DNA of 64,000 nt from [Phialemoniopsis] sp. UDSM-2020 (GCA_018873225.1 JAEILZ010000001.1:1054001-1118000); one strand, 5' to 3'; shown: positions 22,129-32,718, counted from the first letter of the stretch. Notes: a model not told the origin generated them from the sequence alone. Numbers and translations: made by a program.

Positions 22129-24324
22129 CTACAACCACTCGCTGTCTATCTCCAGGCCAAACGTTCCTGTACCAATCAGCGCCCCAGCGGTATCATTCGC
22201 GTCCAGGAACGGCATGTCGAGAAAGTCTAGAGAGTGAGAGTAAGTCTCTGCAGCCTTCCGTCCAGCCAGTGTCCTGAAGCGGCTCTGAATCACGTAGGTC
22301 GTGCGCCGATGATCGTTGAAGACGTCGAGGCCAGTAGGTCCACCAGGGCTGTCTTTGGTGTCCAGGATCATCTGTATGATGTCCGCCCAGCTTTGTGCAC
22401 ATGACCAGCGGGACGACAGTTGTCGTAGCGCGTTCAGCAGGGGCTCTAGCTCGACAGGCACGTTTGGCCCATATAGGTTGTCGTGACCAGAGGTCCAGAG
22501 AATGAGCATGCTTCGTGCTCCAACCCACACAATGAAAGCAAATATCGGCCCAAGTTGATCCAGTTCCTGGGGTTGTATTGACAGCGTCAGAGCTGCGAGG
22601 TCCGTGACGGCCTGTCGCAACCGGCTACGTGCCGATGATGATGGTCTGAGGTAAGGTGAAGTTGTAGCAGGGAATGAGGCATGTGTATACATGCGGATAT
22701 TGATGCTGATGACCTTGTTAGACCAGGGCTAGACGGACTGTCAAAGTAAGCATACTTACAGGAGGAACGTGGCATGTATCATTGTCCACATCGGATCGAA
22801 AACCCTTCGTTGCTCCTTGACTCCACTCGGAAGGCTCTCGAACCATGATGTCAAGTCCAGGTCGAGTTTACGGAAGCTGCTCTGCCATTCTTGGCAGCTA
22901 ACTGGCAACGACACGTTGACAGGCTGTATGAGAAGTCGGTGAGACTGATCCACCAGCGTGAGCAAGTCGATGTAGTGATGCCAGAGGTTGGAGGAACAGT
23001 GCACATGCGACATCTTCGCTGGTGTTGCCGCCTGGAACCATTCCTGTGTCATCGTCTGGCCCCAATCCTCATCATTTGCCGGGTACATTAGCCTGATCGT
23101 CTTTGTGTCGATAGCACCTTGCTGTCCGTGAGAGATGCTGGTAAAACGGTCAAGACTGTAAATCACCCAAAAGAGCCTCCGCTTCTCTTCTGCTTCGATA
23201 CTCGATAGATCTAATCCCTCGTCCTGCTCCTCGTCGTTCACTAGCGGCGTGTTGGCTTCTGCGCCGCCTTGAGGCCTTCTGGCCAGACACAGCTGCCGGG
23301 CTGCTGTGACGAGCATTGCTATGAGGTTCCATGTCCTTGGACCTGGCCCTTGACCCATGGCATCAACGGCTAGCAACGTCAGCGCTTGTGTCGAAACCAG
23401 AGAACACGCATCGATCGTCTTGAGTAGCACTTGATCTCGGGAAGCGTTGACATAAGCTTCACGGACATCTGGTGTCGGATTTGGTCTTCTCCAGAAACGG
23501 AAGGCTGTAACGACGATGGCATGTAGTAAGACTTGGCGATCAGGCTGGAAAAGACTGGCTCGAAAGTTCGGCTGGTAGAACAGCGGCACCCAGGGGTAGA
23601 CCATGGTGAAAAAGATGTCGACAAGTTCCTGTAATATGTCTCCCGGAGGCAGGCCCACCCCGAGTGTGTTGCTCAGCGGTGGAATATCTGGGACTGCAGG
23701 AGCAAGCCAATTGTCCTTGGCCGACGAGATTGTAGGTTGAGGAATGTTTGGCATGTATCGAGATGGCTGCCACGAGCGAGTATTGTACGTACTTTGACTG
23801 CTATAGCTCTCTCGTGTCGATCTTGTAGTCTGCGGTGTAGGAGGCTCTTCTGTAGCCTGCAAGGTTGGCATGATAGGGTTGGCTGCAGGCTCTGGCCGGA
23901 ACTGGAGTTGCGCTAGGATCTCCTGCACTGACTGGTTGATCTGGAGAACACTGTCCTCGACCTGGGCTAAGCGAGTTTCCATTGCTTTTCCGTAACCTGG
24001 CTTGAGGCCGGGCTGTCCCTTCTCCCGATATATACACTCAATGTCTTCAATGTGGGTCAGTCTTCTTCACCTTGCCCACGTCGACTCGGTTCGTGAAGCA
24101 GCAGCTCACCTTTCTGGCGACAGTTCCCGCACGGACGGGCACTATCACACCTCAACTTCTTGACCTTGCATGTATCACAGCTACAATGATCTCCTTTAGT
24201 CATGGCGGAGCTCGAACAGTATTCCGGATTGTGAGGCTTACGCTTTGGACATAAGTCGCTGCCTTTTACTGGGCGGCTCGAAGGGATCACCAGCCGAGGC
24301 GTTGCCATCCTCGTTCGCTGGCAT
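22129..24324 (-). CDS. Zn2Cys6 fungal-specific transcription factor
   Basis: Predicted 671-residue regulator in four exons on the minus strand (introns 24181-24241, 24045-24109, 22706-22759). The binuclear zinc cluster, residues about 25-52, reads CDTCKVKKLRCDSARPCGNC plus a sixth cysteine after GDIE. The second intron interrupts the cluster, and splicing restores the family tail EKGQPGLKPGYG. A short leucine-rich dimerisation coil follows (METRLAQVEDSVLQINQSVQ). The middle-homology domain (PF04082 type) shows LLAVDAMGQGPGPRTWNLIAMLVTAARQL and EEKRRLFWVIYSLDRF. The ATG at 24324 is the first after an in-frame stop. Its position inside the 15-31 kb gene group makes it the natural candidate for a pathway-specific regulator binding CGG/CCG repeats. 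Confidence 0.9.
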
Positions 24325-24716
24325 GGCTCATGGAATTGGCAGTGATGGCGGCCGCACAGATGTACAGAGTATATTGAAAAGAGTGATGGATTACAGTTAT
24401 TTCCAGGATGTTTCATGATCTGTGGTCTTCCTCGAAGACCAGTGACTGAAGACACTTTGATGGTAATGAATGGATCGAGATCATTTCACGAAACCCCAAC
24501 TTTTCCCCAAGCCCTTCCAACAGGTGCATGTGCCGAACGCATGACCACAGCGCGATCAAACGCGGAATAGCGCCTGACTTTCTCCGCGTTCTGCCCCGTA
24601 TGTAAGCCTGTAATTGCCCAGGCTAGTGGACGACGATCTGCTTTAGTGCAACACACCATGCCATTATCCGGGACAATGACCTCCCGGACCTACCCAACAT
24701 GTCGCGCTAATGATGC
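24325..24716. other. Intergenic stretch upstream of the regulator
   Basis: This 392-bp stretch holds the promoter of the Zn2Cys6 gene and the 3' flank of the dioxygenase gene. No further gene or clear element is seen. Confidence 0.4.
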
Positions 24717-25813
24717 TCAGTAGGCTTTTACTCCGGCGAGTTGAAGGAGACGATCGGTGTATTCCGGCTTGTCGAGCGGCACTGTTCGATTACGCGGGTC
24801 AACACTGCCATCAGGTAGTCGCGCATCGGTATCGCGAAGCTTGATGTTGTCGTGCGGCCAGTGTGTTGTCGCTCCGAAAGCCTCGAAGACGCGCTTCTTC
24901 TCGGTGACGACCTCAGGGGCCGCCGTCTTGGCAGGTGCGTATGCGGCGTAAATGACTGTGCGGATGGTGTCGCTCTTCTCGGTCGGCTCGCCGCCCCAGT
25001 GAATAGTTCGAGAATCCCAGACGATCAAGTCACCGGGTTCAGCAAGGACCTTCTTGGATGCCAGGCCGCGGGCGCGGAACCACTCCATGTCTTCGTCGCT
25101 GAAGTAGCGGTTGTCCCTCCACTCCCACGTCTTGGGGTCTGTCTTGGTCTCAAAGAACTCCTCCACGAGAGCATGAGATCCGGGGACGACAACGAGCGAG
25201 CCGTCCTCTTCGCCCGCATGGCTGAGGTTGATGATTCCTTGGACACAGTGCAAGCCCCTCTTTCTGGGAGCTTGGTCGATGTGTGGCCAAGGCTTACGGG
25301 CTACCTTGAGGTTGGGCAACGTGACGTTGAGAGAGTCGAAGGAGACCAGAAGCTCATCTAGGTAATGGGTTAGTCAAATATCTCTGAAGCAAGATAAAAA
25401 CACTTGTTATTACGTACCAGTACCCCAGACCTTGGTGAATGCATCAATCACACCAGGCTCCAGCCGGGCTTCCCACATGAAACGCTCGTGCACGACACCA
25501 TAGTGCTCATACGTATTCCTGTCAGTCTGCATGGGCAACTTGGCGCCTTTCCATGTTGCAGGGTTCTTCTCATCGAGTGAAGGATCGAAAGCCTTGAGCC
25601 ACTTGAGTGCCTCCTCTTGGTAGTGACGAGCCTTCTCAGGAGGCACGGCACCTTTCACGATGGCATATCCCTGAGAAGTAAGGTCATCGCGCCAGTCACC
25701 ATAGGGTCCTGAGAGCCTGTCATTAAATTGTCAGTATTGTTACTAGGTTTGACTTATGCATTTACCTACTTGAAGGGGCTCGAGACCAGAGTAGATGGGT
25801 TGCCAATTGCCAT
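24717..25813 (-). CDS. Phytanoyl-CoA dioxygenase (PhyH) family protein
   Basis: Predicted 327-residue Fe(II)/2-oxoglutarate-dependent oxygenase, three exons (introns 25717-25769 and 25358-25417). The iron triad is visible as HID at about residue 142 (PWPHIDQAP) and a distal His in TIHWGGEP near 237. A typical PGDLIVWDSR strand lies before it and a following Arg (DTIRTVIYAAY) could bind 2-oxoglutarate. The N-terminal GYAIVKGAVPPEKA is the standard family opening. The first exon is short (MAIGNPSTLVSSPF) and has no signal peptide, so it is cytosolic or peroxisomal. It is divergent from the DenD-like dehydrogenase with a 498-bp shared promoter. Most fungal members have unknown substrates; hydroxylation of a small acid is a reasonable guess. 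Confidence 0.9.
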
Positions 25814-26311
25814 GGTTATGAGAGTGGAGCTTTCAATTTCCGTAGCCGATGCTGTTTGACTTGGTCTCGCAAAATCTTCTCGCTCATGAGAACGTCAACT
25901 TCCTTGCATTAAATTCTTTCTTCCGAACCGATGTCGCCTGATGACCTGCTTCGTCGAATTACCACCGTGATGCTTAGGGCAGGTTGTCTCATGTCACGGT
26001 GAGGGCGGGGTTGAGCTTGTCTCCACAAGCTTCCGCCGTCTTTCGATGCCCTTCCGGGCCAAGAAAACGCCGGCCGGAAGCCACACTAACCAGACGAGAT
26101 CATTTCTCCGAGTGCCATCATCAGTGCAACCTCCGGCAAGACGCCAACGGTCATGTGGATCGCCAACGACAGCGCTGTCCTCCGAGTTTCGGGGGATTGA
26201 CACTATGAAAACCATATGGTGAGTTCAGCATGTGTTCGTCTTGAAGATGCTCTGAAACGACGACCTTGGCTCTCTCGTAGCTGTTGCCGACTTGTGCCAA
26301 CGACCCTAACG
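25814..26311. promoter_or_regulatory. Divergent promoter with a CTTCCGG inverted repeat
   Basis: Spacer between the dioxygenase (minus) and DenD-like (plus) genes. It contains an exact 7-bp inverted repeat, CTTCCGG at 26051-26057 and CCGGAAG at 26074-26080, separated by 16 bp. Zn2Cys6 dimers commonly bind CGG/CCG half-sites in such arrangements, and a Zn2Cys6 gene lies 1.5 kb away. A 62-nt intron-like sequence (26219-26280) near the right end may be a 5'-leader intron. Confidence 0.45.
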
Positions 26312-27310
26312 ATGCGTATTCTCGTCACAGGTGCCGCCGGGTACATCGGCCAGATTGTGGCCAAGGAGTTGCTCAACGATGAGGCCAATGAGCTTATCCT
26401 GGCCGACGTCATCGAGCCTCCCATCCCACATGGCGCGAGGTATCCCGGCAATGCAAAGATAGTCAAGGTGGACCTGGTGGAGGATGCCGAGAGCGTAATC
26501 ACGAAGAATCTTGATGCTGCCCTCCTATTCCATGGCATCATGTCGTCCGCTGCCGAGGCGAACTTCGACGTGGGCTACCGCGTCAACGTCGACGCGACGC
26601 GATCAGTCCTGTTCAATCTGGCCAAAGTATGCCCTGGCATCCGGGTCATCTACACATCAAGCGAGGCTGTCTACGGCGATCCTGTCCCCAGGAAGGGCGC
26701 AACCGAACTACACATTGCAACACCTGAGCTATCCTACGGTTGCCAAAAGGTCATCTGCGAAACCTATATCAACGACCTCACCCGACGTGGCCAAATCAAT
26801 GGGTTTTCCCTACGACTTCCCACCATCTCTGTACGGCCGGGCAAGCCGAGTCCAGCAGTATCGGCATTCTTGTCTGGAATTATCCGAGAACCTATGAACG
26901 GCCAGATGTGCACAGTTCCCCTAAAAGACAGGGCGTGGCGTCATTGGATGTGCTCGCCCAAGACTTTGATCTACAATGTCCTTATCGCCTTGAAGCTTCC
27001 TCGGGACTCGCTTCCTCCGCATCGGAGATCAGTCAATGTCCCTGGCTTCGCAGTCACTGTGCAAGAAATGCTAGATGCCTTGGAGGAGGTTGGTGGAAAG
27101 GACAAGCTGGCGTTTGTCCGTGAAGAAGAGGTGCCAGAGATGCAAGCAACACTGTACTCGTGGGCGGATGACTTCGATAACTCGCTGGGATTGTCACTAG
27201 GAATGAAGCAGGATCGGTCTTTCGTTCAATCAGTAAAGGACTTTGTAGAGACGACCAAGGGTGAAGGGATAAATGGCGTATCAAACGGAATTTCAAATGG
27301 AGTGCATTAG
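26312..27310 (+). CDS. NAD-dependent epimerase/dehydratase-family dehydrogenase (DenD-like)
   Basis: Predicted 332-residue extended SDR. The Rossmann motif VTGAAGYIGQ is at the very N terminus. A catalytic Ser/Thr is in YTSSEAVYGD and the Tyr-x3-Lys pair is in SYGCQK. The segment RLPTISVRPGKPSPAVSAFLSGIIREPMNG followed by RHWMCSPKTLI is characteristic of the group that includes bacterial D-erythronate dehydrogenase (DenD), which oxidises a four-carbon sugar acid at C2. The start at 26312 places the nucleotide motif at residue 6. An alternative start at 26205, spliced by removing 26219-26280, is also in frame and would add 11 residues. It converges with the aldolase gene (129 bp between stops). 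Substrate is inferred from family only. Confidence 0.85.
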   Translation: MRILVTGAAGYIGQIVAKELLNDEANELILADVIEPPIPHGARYPGNAKIVKVDLVEDAESVITKNLDAALLFHGIMSSAAEANFDVGYRVNVDATRSVLFNLAKVCPGIRVIYTSSEAVYGDPVPRKGATELHIATPELSYGCQKVICETYINDLTRRGQINGFSLRLPTISVRPGKPSPAVSAFLSGIIREPMNGQMCTVPLKDRAWRHWMCSPKTLIYNVLIALKLPRDSLPPHRRSVNVPGFAVTVQEMLDALEEVGGKDKLAFVREEEVPEMQATLYSWADDFDNSLGLSLGMKQDRSFVQSVKDFVETTKGEGINGVSNGISNGVH

Positions 27311-27439
27311 ACTCAGCAGTCGCTTTTCGGTACTTGTTCCAGATAGAGAGCCATGAAAATTAGACACGATCAGCATACGTCTCTAAGATACATTGCCACC
27401 AGGGCACACGATACTCTGAGTTTTATGATCTTTCAATTA

Positions 27440-28351
27440 CTATGTACTCTCCTTGTCCGCCTTGCCAGCCGACTTGAGCCAGTCCATCAGCTCCTCAATA
27501 ACGGCCTGCATTCTATCCGTCTGCTTCTCAACCATCGTAGTCAACGGTACCTTCCCAGCAAATTCGGCAGCAGTGTCGACAAACGCAGCAGTCACTGCTC
27601 CGTTGATGTTCATCTTTGCCATGCCGACATCGATACACCTGTGCAACAACTCCTCCTGGAAGTAGTCCTCGTGTGCGCCATGAAGCACAAGACGTACCCG
27701 GTCCCCAACCTGCTTCGACACCTTCTCCAGCAAGTCAAACCTCAACTGCGGGCCCGGGGGCGGGTACTTGCCGTGCACATTGCCAAACGCAGGCGCCAGC
27801 CAGTCGATGCCGAGCGCGACAAACTCCTCGGCCTGCTCAGGCGTCGTCAGCACCTCGTCAAGGTCGACCGTATCCGCAATGCCGTCCTCGGACCCGTTGA
27901 TCCGCCCGGGCTCGCACTCGGTGATGATCCCGCGCGCGTTGCAGTACTCGACGAGCTCGCGGCTCAGGCGCATGTTCTCCTCGCGCTCGTAGTGGCTCAT
28001 GTCGACCATGATGCCGTCGAAGCCGCCGAGGTCCGCCGCGCGCCGGATCACCTCGGGCGACTGCGCGTGGTCCATGTGCACGGCCATGGGCACCGAGGCG
28101 TTACGCGCGGCCTCGGCGGCCGCGTGCAGGAGCAGGCCGTCGGCAAAGTCGATGGACCAGGGGAAGAGCTGGATGAGCGCGGGCGAGCGCTTCTTCTCGG
28201 CGGCGCGGACGGTGGCGATGACGGCCTCGAAGTTGTAGCAGCAGACGGCCGGGATGCAGTACTTGCCGGCAAAGGCGGCGTCGACGATGGCCTTTGCGCG
28301 GTTGTTCTTGAGCTTCTCGGCTGCTGAGCCGTTTGGTGTTGTTGACGCCAT
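27440..28351 (-). CDS. Class II aldolase, fructose-/tagatose-bisphosphate aldolase family (KbaY/GatY-like)
   Basis: Predicted 303-residue zinc-dependent aldolase, single exon. The substrate and metal motifs are visible: CCYNFEAVIATVRAA near residue 37, HMDHAQ at 92-97 (catalytic Asp94, zinc His95), GIITECEPGRINGSEDG, LAPAFGNVHGKYP with a zinc His, and VRLVLHGAHED with the last zinc His. Housekeeping fungal fructose-bisphosphate aldolases are about 360 residues and differ. This shorter form resembles bacterial KbaY/GatY and related sugar-acid aldolases. The frame is open upstream to 28612, but the first ATG that starts a family-like N terminus is at 28351. Convergent with the DenD-like dehydrogenase, it may cleave the product of that enzyme. 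Confidence 0.88.
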   Translation of the reverse strand: MASTTPNGSAAEKLKNNRAKAIVDAAFAGKYCIPAVCCYNFEAVIATVRAAEKKRSPALIQLFPWSIDFADGLLLHAAAEAARNASVPMAVHMDHAQSPEVIRRAADLGGFDGIMVDMSHYEREENMRLSRELVEYCNARGIITECEPGRINGSEDGIADTVDLDEVLTTPEQAEEFVALGIDWLAPAFGNVHGKYPPPGPQLRFDLLEKVSKQVGDRVRLVLHGAHEDYFQEELLHRCIDVGMAKMNINGAVTAAFVDTAAEFAGKVPLTTMVEKQTDRMQAVIEELMDWLKSAGKADKEST

Positions 28352-28859
28352 GGTTGCTAGTTCTCGTGTGCTCGACTTGATGATCGTCTCAGATTGCTCA
28401 GTCAGGATCTTGTAGCATTTGGATGACATGTGATATGTATCCCACGATGCCAACGCCGACCTCGCTGTGCTTCTCATCCACACGTTGCATAGCCATTTCA
28501 AATTCGTGTAAGTCCCCGGAAGATCATCGTGGCACCCCGCACTCCGGCTCAAGAAACCTCCGGGCGGTGCAGTGGGACCACAATCCTTGTGCAGCATGCA
28601 CCGTAGCGACATGCAGTGCTGGGGTCGTCTATCCAGGAAAGCGAAAACACGATTGGAAATAACGATTCAGTTCATCGGGCAGTCTGTCACATGCCATTAC
28701 GCAGAATTGCCGTTCGGGGAGAAGAGGCGATCTGGGGAGCGGAACCTCGTTGGAATTACTTGTGTAAGCTGTTGGGAGTTCTTTGCTAGCTAGACGAGTG
28801 CTTGACGACCTCGATCCTCGCCATGAGATCACAGGCGAGAATTGAATGACACTTTGAGC
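28352..28859. promoter_or_regulatory. Intergenic region upstream of the aldolase
   Basis: Promoter of the aldolase (minus) and 3' flank of the next transporter (minus). A CreA-like CCCCGC lies at 28535-28540. No gene seen. Confidence 0.35.
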
Positions 28860-30913
28860 CTACGCACTGCGCTCTACGTGATGTGTTCCAGTTGTAGTAG
28901 CCTTGCCCTCCATTGCAACCTCTTCAGCCGCCAGCTCGTTCTCGTCCACCTCCACAACACGGTCACCAAAAGCCGCGGCGATCTCCTCGAGTGTCTTTTG
29001 CTTGGTCTCTCTAGAACAGCCGATTAGCATGCGCCATCACGGATGGAGAAGAGGAGAGAGCTTACGGGAAGTAGAGGTAGATTGCGACGATGTAGCAGAC
29101 GCAGCAGCCGACGAAAACGTAGTAGTAGTTCTCGCCAATGTTCGCAAAGGCACTCGGTCCAGCCTCCGTAACTAGAGATAATCAAATCAGTATAAGACCG
29201 TGGACTTAGGTTTAGAGAGATACCTACGGCCAACGTTGACAATGTAGTGAGCAGCGGCAGCCGTGCCCATGACACGGCTACGGATAGACATTGGCAGGAT
29301 CTCGGCACCGTAGAGCCAAGTCACACTGTTGATCAGACCGTCTGGAGCGTATGTTAGCATGGTTGCTTTCTCAGAAAGGAAGTAAAGTCTCACAATAGCA
29401 CACAACAAAGAGATAGATGCCAAGAATTGCAAAGCCCTTGCCCACACGGTTATCAGTGTTTTGGAAGGAACGTTGCATGACGGCAGAGTAGATCTCCGTC
29501 ACAACCACGCAACAGAGACCAGCCAGCAACATCCTGTCGCCAGGTTAGCGATTCATAATATCACGGCCGTGGATGAAGAAAAGACATACTTTCGACGGCC
29601 CCATCTGTCCGGGAGGAAGTACACCGCGATGACGTTGGAGACCAAAGCGCAAGTTCCCCAAACACCAGCCAGGGCGAGAATGGTCTTGGGATCGATACCC
29701 AAAGACTTGTAAAGACGGGCTAAAGGCTTCTTAGCGACCTCCTGCGCCCACGCAAGCAGGTGAGAAACTTACTTTGGTAATACTATTGCCAAGTCAGTTC
29801 ATTGTCTTCAAGTTGCGAAGGGAGAATACGTACCTGGATGACATTGACACCCGTAACACTTGTGAGAACTTGCACTGCGATGCTCACAAACACACGGTGC
29901 CGATACAACTGAAAGATCTCACGATATGACAGCTCCCGCTCCTTCTCAAATTGAATCTGTGCTCGCATGAGGCCAAATTCCTCGACGACCTCATGCGAGT
30001 GCAAGTCCGAGCGGATCCGCGCGAATTGCCTGCGCGCCTCCTCGACCTTGCCCTTCTGGATGAGCTCACGGGGGGAGTTGGGCATGAATGTCGCGAGGCC
30101 GATGCCGAGGACGATGCCCCAGGGAATTTGCATGCCCAGCGGCAGACGCCACTGGAGGGCACCGTAGGGAGCGAAGCTGCAGGCGAAGCCGACCCAGTTC
30201 GAGGTCATGGTGCCGAGGGCCAGGCCGACGCCCGAGAGGCCGCCGATGAGACCGCGGCGCTGGGGAGGACTAATTTCGGCGAGGTAGATTGGGACGGTTC
30301 CGCTTAGAGCTCTACATGTGGTGGACAGCGAAGTCAGTCTTATTGTCGTGCAGTGTGGAAAACTTGATGCCCCTGGGAATGAATCATGGAACGTACCCGA
30401 TGGCAATGCCTGCGATGCAGCGACCGGCAAGAAGCATACCGATGTTGATGGAGGCAGTTTGGATCACAACTCCGACGGTGACAATGACACAAGTCAGCAT
30501 GAGGAACCGGATTCGTCCGAGGGCATCGGCAATGAAGATCTGCATGATGGAACCGATGGCTTCGCCGGCGATATAGATCGCGACAACCTGGACTCTATGA
30601 TTAGTGTTGCCCCGTGTTGTCCTTGCGTGGCGTCAAAGGGAGACTTACGGCACCGGTGAGGCCATTAGAAGGGTTGTGCATGTAATCAATCCAGCTCTGG
30701 TGGGCAATGGCTGGTGGCTGGTCAGTCAACAGGTCGAGCTGCATGGGCGGAGGGACACTGACTTGTTGTCGCGATACCGGTATCAAACCCCTGACGTCCA
30801 AATTTAGATCGGTCCATGAGTACTGCAATTGGAAGTAGACTTACATAGAGGAACGTGCCGATAGAGGCGAAGAGGGCAACGCCCACGGTGTATCTGATGT
30901 CACCAGACGACAT
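28860..30913 (-). CDS. MFS sugar transporter (SP family) with a 10-nt micro-exon
   Basis: Predicted 492-residue transporter in eleven exons. Introns: 30791-30844, 30711-30762, 30588-30648, 30312-30396, 29783-29833, 29720-29772, 29534-29589, 29342-29393, 29172-29227, 29011-29065. Exon 6 is only 10 nt (29773-29782) and encodes the YYQ of the conserved NVIQYYQT motif. SP-family signatures: GFDTGIATT, ADALGRIRF, AEISPPQRRG, MPNSPRELIQKG, LPDRWGRRK and the C-terminal FPETKQKTLEEIA. The small N terminus (MSSGDIRYT) leads straight into the first membrane helix. This subfamily holds hexose, quinate and sugar-acid carriers. It closes the gene cluster next to the aldolase on the same strand, so import of the cluster substrate is the simplest role. 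Confidence 0.9.
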
Positions 30914-31479
30914 GGTGATTGCTCTCGCTGGAATTGACGTGGTCTCAGATGGTTTTCTTCAGCACAGCATGATCAGCATCAGTCTGCATACATGCGGAGG
31001 AGAAGCAGATGTTGATATTGAGTCCCGTCATTTGCTTGCTGACTCCTCGTCACGCGGGAGCGCAGGGGTTGGTCTGTCGTGTGGTTGGCCCGGGCATTTG
31101 ATGAGCCGGGCTGGCAATGACACTCCGAACGCAACGCTCATGCGGAGAACTGCACCCCAGGATCGTCCCCGGATCCCCAGGTCTTACTCATGACCATAAT
31201 AAGACAAGATTGCCATTCAGAGCCGAGGCCCAATCAGGTCGGTACGCGCCGTACCAGTGACATGGATTTGCATCATCCGGACATCAGCTTTAACAACCCT
31301 CACGCTCTGAGAACATTGGGTCCCGACTGTTCAAGTATTGAGAAGTCAGCAATTTGCGTACTAATCAATTATGTACTATTGACTCGTGAAAAGGAACGAC
31401 GAGTAAAGTCAAGATAACGCTCCTCGCTATGTATGCAGACTTGAAAGGCACCACACTCTGTCACTGTCCCGTGTTGCCA
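30914..31479. promoter_or_regulatory. Intergenic region, promoter of the cluster transporter
   Basis: No gene seen. An inverted repeat GCCCGG (31088-31093) / CCGGGC (31106-31111), spaced by 12 bp, lies about 175 bp upstream of the transporter start. Like the repeat at 26051-26080 it presents CCGG half-sites, so a shared regulator is possible. Evidence is weak. Confidence 0.3.
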
Positions 31480-32718
31480 TTACCTCACATTCGACCCAGG
31501 CATCTCATACACTCCAGCCTCATACGCCTGTCCATGTAGCTCCTGCCGTATCTGCGTGTCGCCCGCCATTTCGGGCCGAGCGCCTTGCACCTCGTGATAC
31601 ACGCCTCCTGAGCCGGGCTGCGCGTATTGCTGCTGCGACGGGTACGGCTGTTGCGGTTGTTGGGGAGCGCCACCTGCAGCGAACTGCTGCTGTTGCTGCT
31701 GCTGCTGCTGCCATGCCGCCAACTCGGGAACAGTATTCGGATACGACGGCGGAGGCGCAGGGCTCGGCGCAGAGACCGTGCTCGGGTTCCGCGACACGCC
31801 GTTGGTGTCGGCGGCCGACATAGGCGGCGCAGGCGAGGGCGTGGCGGTCGGGGTCGCGCCGGTCATGGTGTACACGCCCGACTTGCCGTCGAGCTCGGGC
31901 TTATTGCCGGGGGCCGCGGCCATCCCAGGCGGCGGAGGCTGCGACATCGAGGGCTGCTGCTGGGCAGGAGGTAGTGGTGCAACGTTCTGGCCCGCCTTGT
32001 TGCGTCTCGTGCAGCGATAGATCAGGAAGAGGATGGCGCACAGGAGGACAGCGCCGCCGGCAGCTCCCACGGCGATGCCTGCTATGGCGCCCTTAGAGAG
32101 CGAGTTGGACGAGCCGCCGCCGTTACCAGAGTTGTTATTGTTGCCGGATGAGCCGGAGCTGCTGCCTCCAGACGAAGAGCTGCCGGTTGCCTGGCTCGCG
32201 GGCGTAGTATCGGCCTTTGTCTGCGCAGGCGACTGGGTATTCTTATTGTTGCCGGCGGCCGTCGTCTTGGCTGGGGTCGGCGTGTAGTCGCCGTCGCGGA
32301 TGCTGGTGCACAGGTCCGCGGCGACGGACCAGATGCTGTTGGCGACGAGGTAGCCGCAGTTGTTGGCGACGCAGAAATTGGCGCCGGCCTGGATGATGTA
32401 GGCGTTGGTGAGTTCGCACATGCACGCCTCGTCGTCGACCTGGCACGAGGTCGACTTGGTCACGGCCGCCGCGATGCACGTCCCCGCGCACTCGGGCGCG
32501 GTCACGGCGCGGCGCCCCAGGCCCAGGCGCAGGTTGAGGGCATCGGCCGAGGGCGCGAGGGTGATGGCCGCTGGGGGCGGAGCGGCGCGGAATCTGAGGT
32601 GGTTGCCATCGTTGGGCGCCGGGATGTTGGGCAGGTGGATGGCGGAGGAGGTAGAGGGTGCCAAGAGGAAGCACAGAATTAAGGAGAGGAAGAGGACGCT
32701 TGTCCTCGTCGAAGCCAT
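31480..32718 (-). CDS. CFEM-domain membrane protein with cytoplasmic poly-Q tail
   Basis: Predicted 412-residue type I membrane protein, single exon. A signal peptide (MASTRTSVLFLSLILCFLLAPSTSSA) is followed by an eight-cysteine CFEM domain at about residues 74-140, including the CQVDDEACMC core. The Asp just before the CMC pair is the position that binds haem iron in known CFEM proteins. A Ser/Gly/Asn-rich stalk, one transmembrane helix (AIAGIAVGAAGGAVLLCAILFLIY) and a basic stop-transfer CTRRNK follow. The cytoplasmic tail of about 170 residues is Pro/Ala/Gln-rich with a run of nine glutamines. Unlike GPI-anchored CFEM proteins it spans the membrane, which suggests sensing or signalling. 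An ATG at 32736 would add six residues. Confidence 0.88.
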   Translation of the reverse strand: MASTRTSVLFLSLILCFLLAPSTSSAIHLPNIPAPNDGNHLRFRAAPPPAAITLAPSADALNLRLGLGRRAVTAPECAGTCIAAAVTKSTSCQVDDEACMCELTNAYIIQAGANFCVANNCGYLVANSIWSVAADLCTSIRDGDYTPTPAKTTAAGNNKNTQSPAQTKADTTPASQATGSSSSGGSSSGSSGNNNNSGNGGGSSNSLSKGAIAGIAVGAAGGAVLLCAILFLIYRCTRRNKAGQNVAPLPPAQQQPSMSQPPPPGMAAAPGNKPELDGKSGVYTMTGATPTATPSPAPPMSAADTNGVSRNPSTVSAPSPAPPPSYPNTVPELAAWQQQQQQQQQFAAGGAPQQPQQPYPSQQQYAQPGSGGVYHEVQGARPEMAGDTQIRQELHGQAYEAGVYEMPGSNVR

